Made by a program: the position numbers and the translations under genes
Shown: piece by piece, positions 62,032 through 64,000 of the stretch
Layout of the letters: every line of letters starts with the position of its first letter
Numbering within the stretch: the first letter of the stretch is position 1
Assembly: GCF_002005165.1 (NCBI RefSeq)
Contig: NZ_CP019699.1
Coordinates: 682,001 to 746,000, forward strand
Origin: Novibacillus thermophilus
GTDB taxonomy: Bacteria; Bacillota; Bacilli; Thermoactinomycetales; Novibacillaceae
Length of the DNA stretch: 64,000 bases
Direction: 5' to 3'
Notes under the pieces: generated by a model
Seen by the model: only the letters and a program-made list of their open reading frames with translations
Database searches by the model: none
Told to the model about the DNA's origin: nothing

Positions 62032-62281
62032 AAGAAAAAGTTAGGGAGTAGGCAACCTTTCGTTTGACACTCAAGGACGGTGGGAACACAATCGAAGCGC
62101 AGAGCCGAACCATATTTTCACCATCAGGGCCCAGACCCCGTAAAGGAGCAAAGTCGGCCTCCACCTCATGGATATGCCGGACGAAGGAATGTGAGGAGAA
62201 AATCCCGTGAGCCATGGGAGGGTAAGCGACCATGAGCTGAGTGGAGAAGAGATGCGCGATCATAAATAATTTTGAAAATTC
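62032..62281 (+). ncRNA. Candidate bridge/seek RNA region of the IS element
   Basis: About 250 non-coding bases between the transposase stop and the right inverted repeat, with several short self-complementary stretches (for example GGGCCCAGACCCC, and CATGG near 62167 with CCATG near 62213). In IS1111 elements the guide RNA is encoded here. The exact RNA borders and loops cannot be set by eye. Confidence 0.4.
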
Positions 62282-62318
62282 CATTACAGGAGTTTTAGGG
62301 CATTACTCTTCACTCTAT

Positions 62319-62330
62319 CGGAATATTCCG
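62319..62330. repeat. 12-bp perfect palindrome upstream of malic enzyme
   Basis: CGGAATATTCCG, 27 bases outside the right end of the IS and about 120 bases ahead of the malic enzyme start. Could be an operator. The rest of the gap to 62448 shows no gene. Confidence 0.4.
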
Positions 62331-62448
62331 AAAAGAGGACTTTCTGGTAAAAGCCATGAAAAAGCTTCGAAATAAGTTCCTATGAAAATTTGAGAATGAA
62401 CGAGCATGTTAAAGAAAATTATTTATTTCAAGAGGGAGAGTGGGCCTT

Positions 62449-63687
62449 TTGGCATCGATGCGTGAAGCTGCGTTACATATGCACAAAGAAAAGCAGGGGA
62501 AATTGACCGTTCACTCTAAAGTACCGGTTCGCAACGCCGACGACCTCAGCCTCGCCTACTCGCCCGGTGTCGCCGAACCGTGCAAAGAGATCCACCGGGA
62601 CAAGAGCCAGGTCTACGACTACACGATGAAAGGGAATCTCGTGGCGGTCATCTCGGACGGATCGGCCGTTCTCGGTTTGGGCGATATCGGGCCGGAAGCG
62701 GCACTACCCGTCATGGAGGGGAAAGCAGTCCTCTTCAAGTCGTTTGCCGGCGTCGACGCCTTCCCCCTGTGTTTGGCCACGAACGACGTGGACGAAATTG
62801 TGGAGACAGTAAAACGGCTGGAGCCGACCTTCGGCGGCGTCAACTTGGAAGACATCGCCGCCCCCAACTGCTTTCTCATTGAAGAGCGGCTGAAGGAGGA
62901 GACGGACATCCCGGTCTTTCACGACGACCAGCACGGCACGGCCATCGTCACCCTGGCCGGGTTGATTAACGCGCTCAAAGTTGTGGGCAAAGAGATGGGG
63001 AGCATCCGGGTCGTCGCCAACGGGGCGGGAGCCGCCGGTGTGGCGATTATCAAGCTGCTGATCAGCATGGGTGTCGAGGACATCGTCATGTGCGACAGTA
63101 AAGGCGCCATTTACGACGGGCGGATGATTGGCATGAACGGGGTGAAGGAAGAACTAGCCAAAATCACGAACAAACGGCGGGTGAGCGGCAGCCTGGCCGA
63201 GGCCATCGAAGGGGCCGACGTCTTCATCGGCGTCTCCGTGGAAGGCGCGGTGACGAAAGAGATGGTGCAGTCCATGAACCGCGATCCCATCATCTTTGCC
63301 ATGGCCAATCCCGTTCCGGAAATTATGCCGGAAGACGCTCACGAGGCGGGAGCTGCCGTCGTCGGGACAGGACGGTCCGACTTCCCCAATCAGGTGAACA
63401 ACGTCCTCGCTTTTCCCGGCATCTTCCGCGGCGCCCTGGACGTACGCGCCACCCACATCACGGAGTCGATGAAGATCGCCGCCGCCCACGCCATCGCCGG
63501 TCTCATTACCGAAGATGAACTGTCGGCGGAATACGTCATCCCCGCCCCGTTCGACCCCCGCGTCGTCCCTCACGTAGCGGCAGAAGTAGCCCGTGCCGCC
63601 ATGGAAGAAGGCGTCGCCAGCCTCCACGTCGACCCGGAAGAGATACGCAAGCGCACAGAACAGCTGGTGCAGGACCACAACGGCTGA
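62449..63687 (+). CDS. ytsJ: NAD(P)-dependent malic enzyme, YtsJ type
   Basis: 412 residues from TTG 62449, about 9 bases after GAGGGAG; GTG 62440 is too close to it. Conserved parts are SLAYSPGVAEPCKEI near 33-47, YTMKGNLVAVISDGSAVLGLGDIGP (key Tyr/Lys in the active site, quoted as VISDGSAVLGLGDIGP), NLEDIAAPNCF, VFHDDQHGTAIV (metal and substrate), and the nucleotide loop VANGAGAAGVAI. It turns malate into pyruvate and CO2. In B. subtilis ytsJ follows dnaE, as here, apart from the IS between them. Confidence 0.94.
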   Translation: MASMREAALHMHKEKQGKLTVHSKVPVRNADDLSLAYSPGVAEPCKEIHRDKSQVYDYTMKGNLVAVISDGSAVLGLGDIGPEAALPVMEGKAVLFKSFAGVDAFPLCLATNDVDEIVETVKRLEPTFGGVNLEDIAAPNCFLIEERLKEETDIPVFHDDQHGTAIVTLAGLINALKVVGKEMGSIRVVANGAGAAGVAIIKLLISMGVEDIVMCDSKGAIYDGRMIGMNGVKEELAKITNKRRVSGSLAEAIEGADVFIGVSVEGAVTKEMVQSMNRDPIIFAMANPVPEIMPEDAHEAGAAVVGTGRSDFPNQVNNVLAFPGIFRGALDVRATHITESMKIAAAHAIAGLITEDELSAEYVIPAPFDPRVVPHVAAEVARAAMEEGVASLHVDPEEIRKRTEQLVQDHNG

Positions 63688-63717
63688 AAAAATGGAAAAA
63701 TTTGTAATAAAAAGTGT

Positions 63718-63744
63718 TAAAACAACATCCGCTCCCTCTGATAT
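63718..63744 (+). promoter_or_regulatory. Sigma-D-type flagellin promoter
   Basis: TAAA-N15-TCTGATAT, against the consensus TAAA-N15-GCCGATAT, with exact spacing, 70 bases ahead of the flagellin ATG. The leader between has two GGA words (CAGGAAG and the ribosome site GGAGGGA), the pattern bound by CsrA in the B. subtilis hag leader; that is a suggestion only. Confidence 0.8.
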
Positions 63745-63812
63745 ACATAGTAGATTCGGGGTACGCACAGGAAGCGGCTCCGAAACAAAAACACTATTGG
63801 AGGGATTTCCAA

Positions 63813-64000
63813 ATGATCATCAACCACAACATTATGGCGTTGAACACCCACCGACAGCTGGCGTTCAACAACACGAACACCCAGAAGTCCATGGAGAAAC
63901 TGTCGTCCGGACTTCGCATCAACCGTGCCGGCGACGACGCGGCAGGCCTCGCCATCTCCGAGAAAATGAGGGCGCAAATCCGCGGTCTCAACATGGCCAC
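63813..64000 (+). CDS. hag: Flagellin, N-terminal part (runs off window)
   Basis: 62 codons plus two bases are visible: [16 protein letters not shown] opens the protein and [25 protein letters not shown] follows, quoted as [20 protein letters not shown], the D0/D1 region conserved in all flagellins that packs the filament core and binds TLR5 in animals. The ATG lies behind GGAGGGA and a sigma-D-type promoter. Shows that the organism is flagellated. Confidence 0.97.
   Translation, partial: MIINHNIMALNTHRQLAFNNTNTQKSMEKLSSGLRINRAGDDAAGLAISEKMRAQIRGLNMA

Larger units (their letters stand above)
60642..62291 (+). mobile_element. IS110 family insertion sequence, IS1111-like
   Basis: The element lies between dnaE and the malic enzyme gene. 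TCCTGTAATG (60642-60651) and CATTACAGGA (62282-62291) are a perfect 10-bp inverted pair; subterminal inverted repeats mark the IS1111 group of IS110, so the true ends lie a few bases outside these words. No target duplication is expected for this family. The transposase is intact and about 250 non-coding bases follow it, as expected if the guide (bridge/seek) RNA is encoded at the right end. Confidence 0.75.

Noticed and set aside
1-64000. tRNA or rRNA genes
   Set aside because: No cloverleaf with a TTCRANNC-type arm in a credible context and no rRNA signature were found by eye; a covariance search would settle it.

Overview
The window comes from a spore-forming, flagellated member of the Bacillales (Firmicutes). 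The evidence is a run of four YheC/YheD spore-coat-associated genes with YheB, the sporulation membrane genes ytrH and ytrI, a flagellin gene behind a sigma-D-type promoter, an S-box (SAM-I) riboswitch, many TTG/GTG starts behind AGGAGG-like ribosome sites, and the Bacillus-like gene order ytoI ... ytpI - ytrI - ytrH - dnaE - malic enzyme. Base composition is near 50 % GC, and the sequence feels like a thermophilic bacillus (for example Thermoactinomycetaceae); that last guess is weak.

Left part (1-10.7 kb): a major-facilitator gene under a SAM riboswitch; a two-gene membrane unit; then a LevR-type sigma-54 activator followed by a clear -24/-12 promoter and a six-gene operon: secreted NamZ-type exo-muramidase with an AMIN domain, IIB, IIC, ChbG deacetylase, IIA, and a GH4 6-phospho-beta-glucosidase. 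The enzyme set matches a chitobiose (chb) operon with a cell-wall hydrolase placed in front.

10.8-22.6 kb: a type III restriction-modification locus with two mod genes and one res. The two Mods share their N- and C-terminal parts but have unrelated middle (target-recognition) regions. mod1 carries a one-base frameshift. Four unrelated genes (NSS transporter, M19 dipeptidase, MATE exporter, a membrane protein) separate mod1 from mod2-res.

22.9-34 kb: an ABC-2 exporter pair next to a regulator that fuses a degenerate ABC ATPase to a LytTR DNA-binding domain; a YesMN-type two-component system driving a CUT1 sugar ABC transporter; a YjjX/DUF84 nucleotide phosphatase; and a secreted NlpC/P60 hydrolase.

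34-40.5 kb: two sodium:solute symporters, each with its small partner (DUF4212 or DUF485), around a LytS-type sensor kinase that has no response regulator here. 40.5-48.3 kb: the YheC/YheD cluster with a GNAT gene, YheB and a UPF0173 hydrolase. 49-64 kb: ytoI, an opuA glycine-betaine transporter, plsY, ytpI, ytrI, ytrH, dnaE, an IS1111-like IS110 element, malic enzyme, and the start of flagellin.

Three genes (mod1, the first symporter, the third YheC/YheD gene) are each broken by what looks like a single lost base in a short homopolymer, and plsY may be a fourth case. This pattern could be real decay or base-calling error, so these genes may be intact in the cell. No tRNA, rRNA or CRISPR array was seen.
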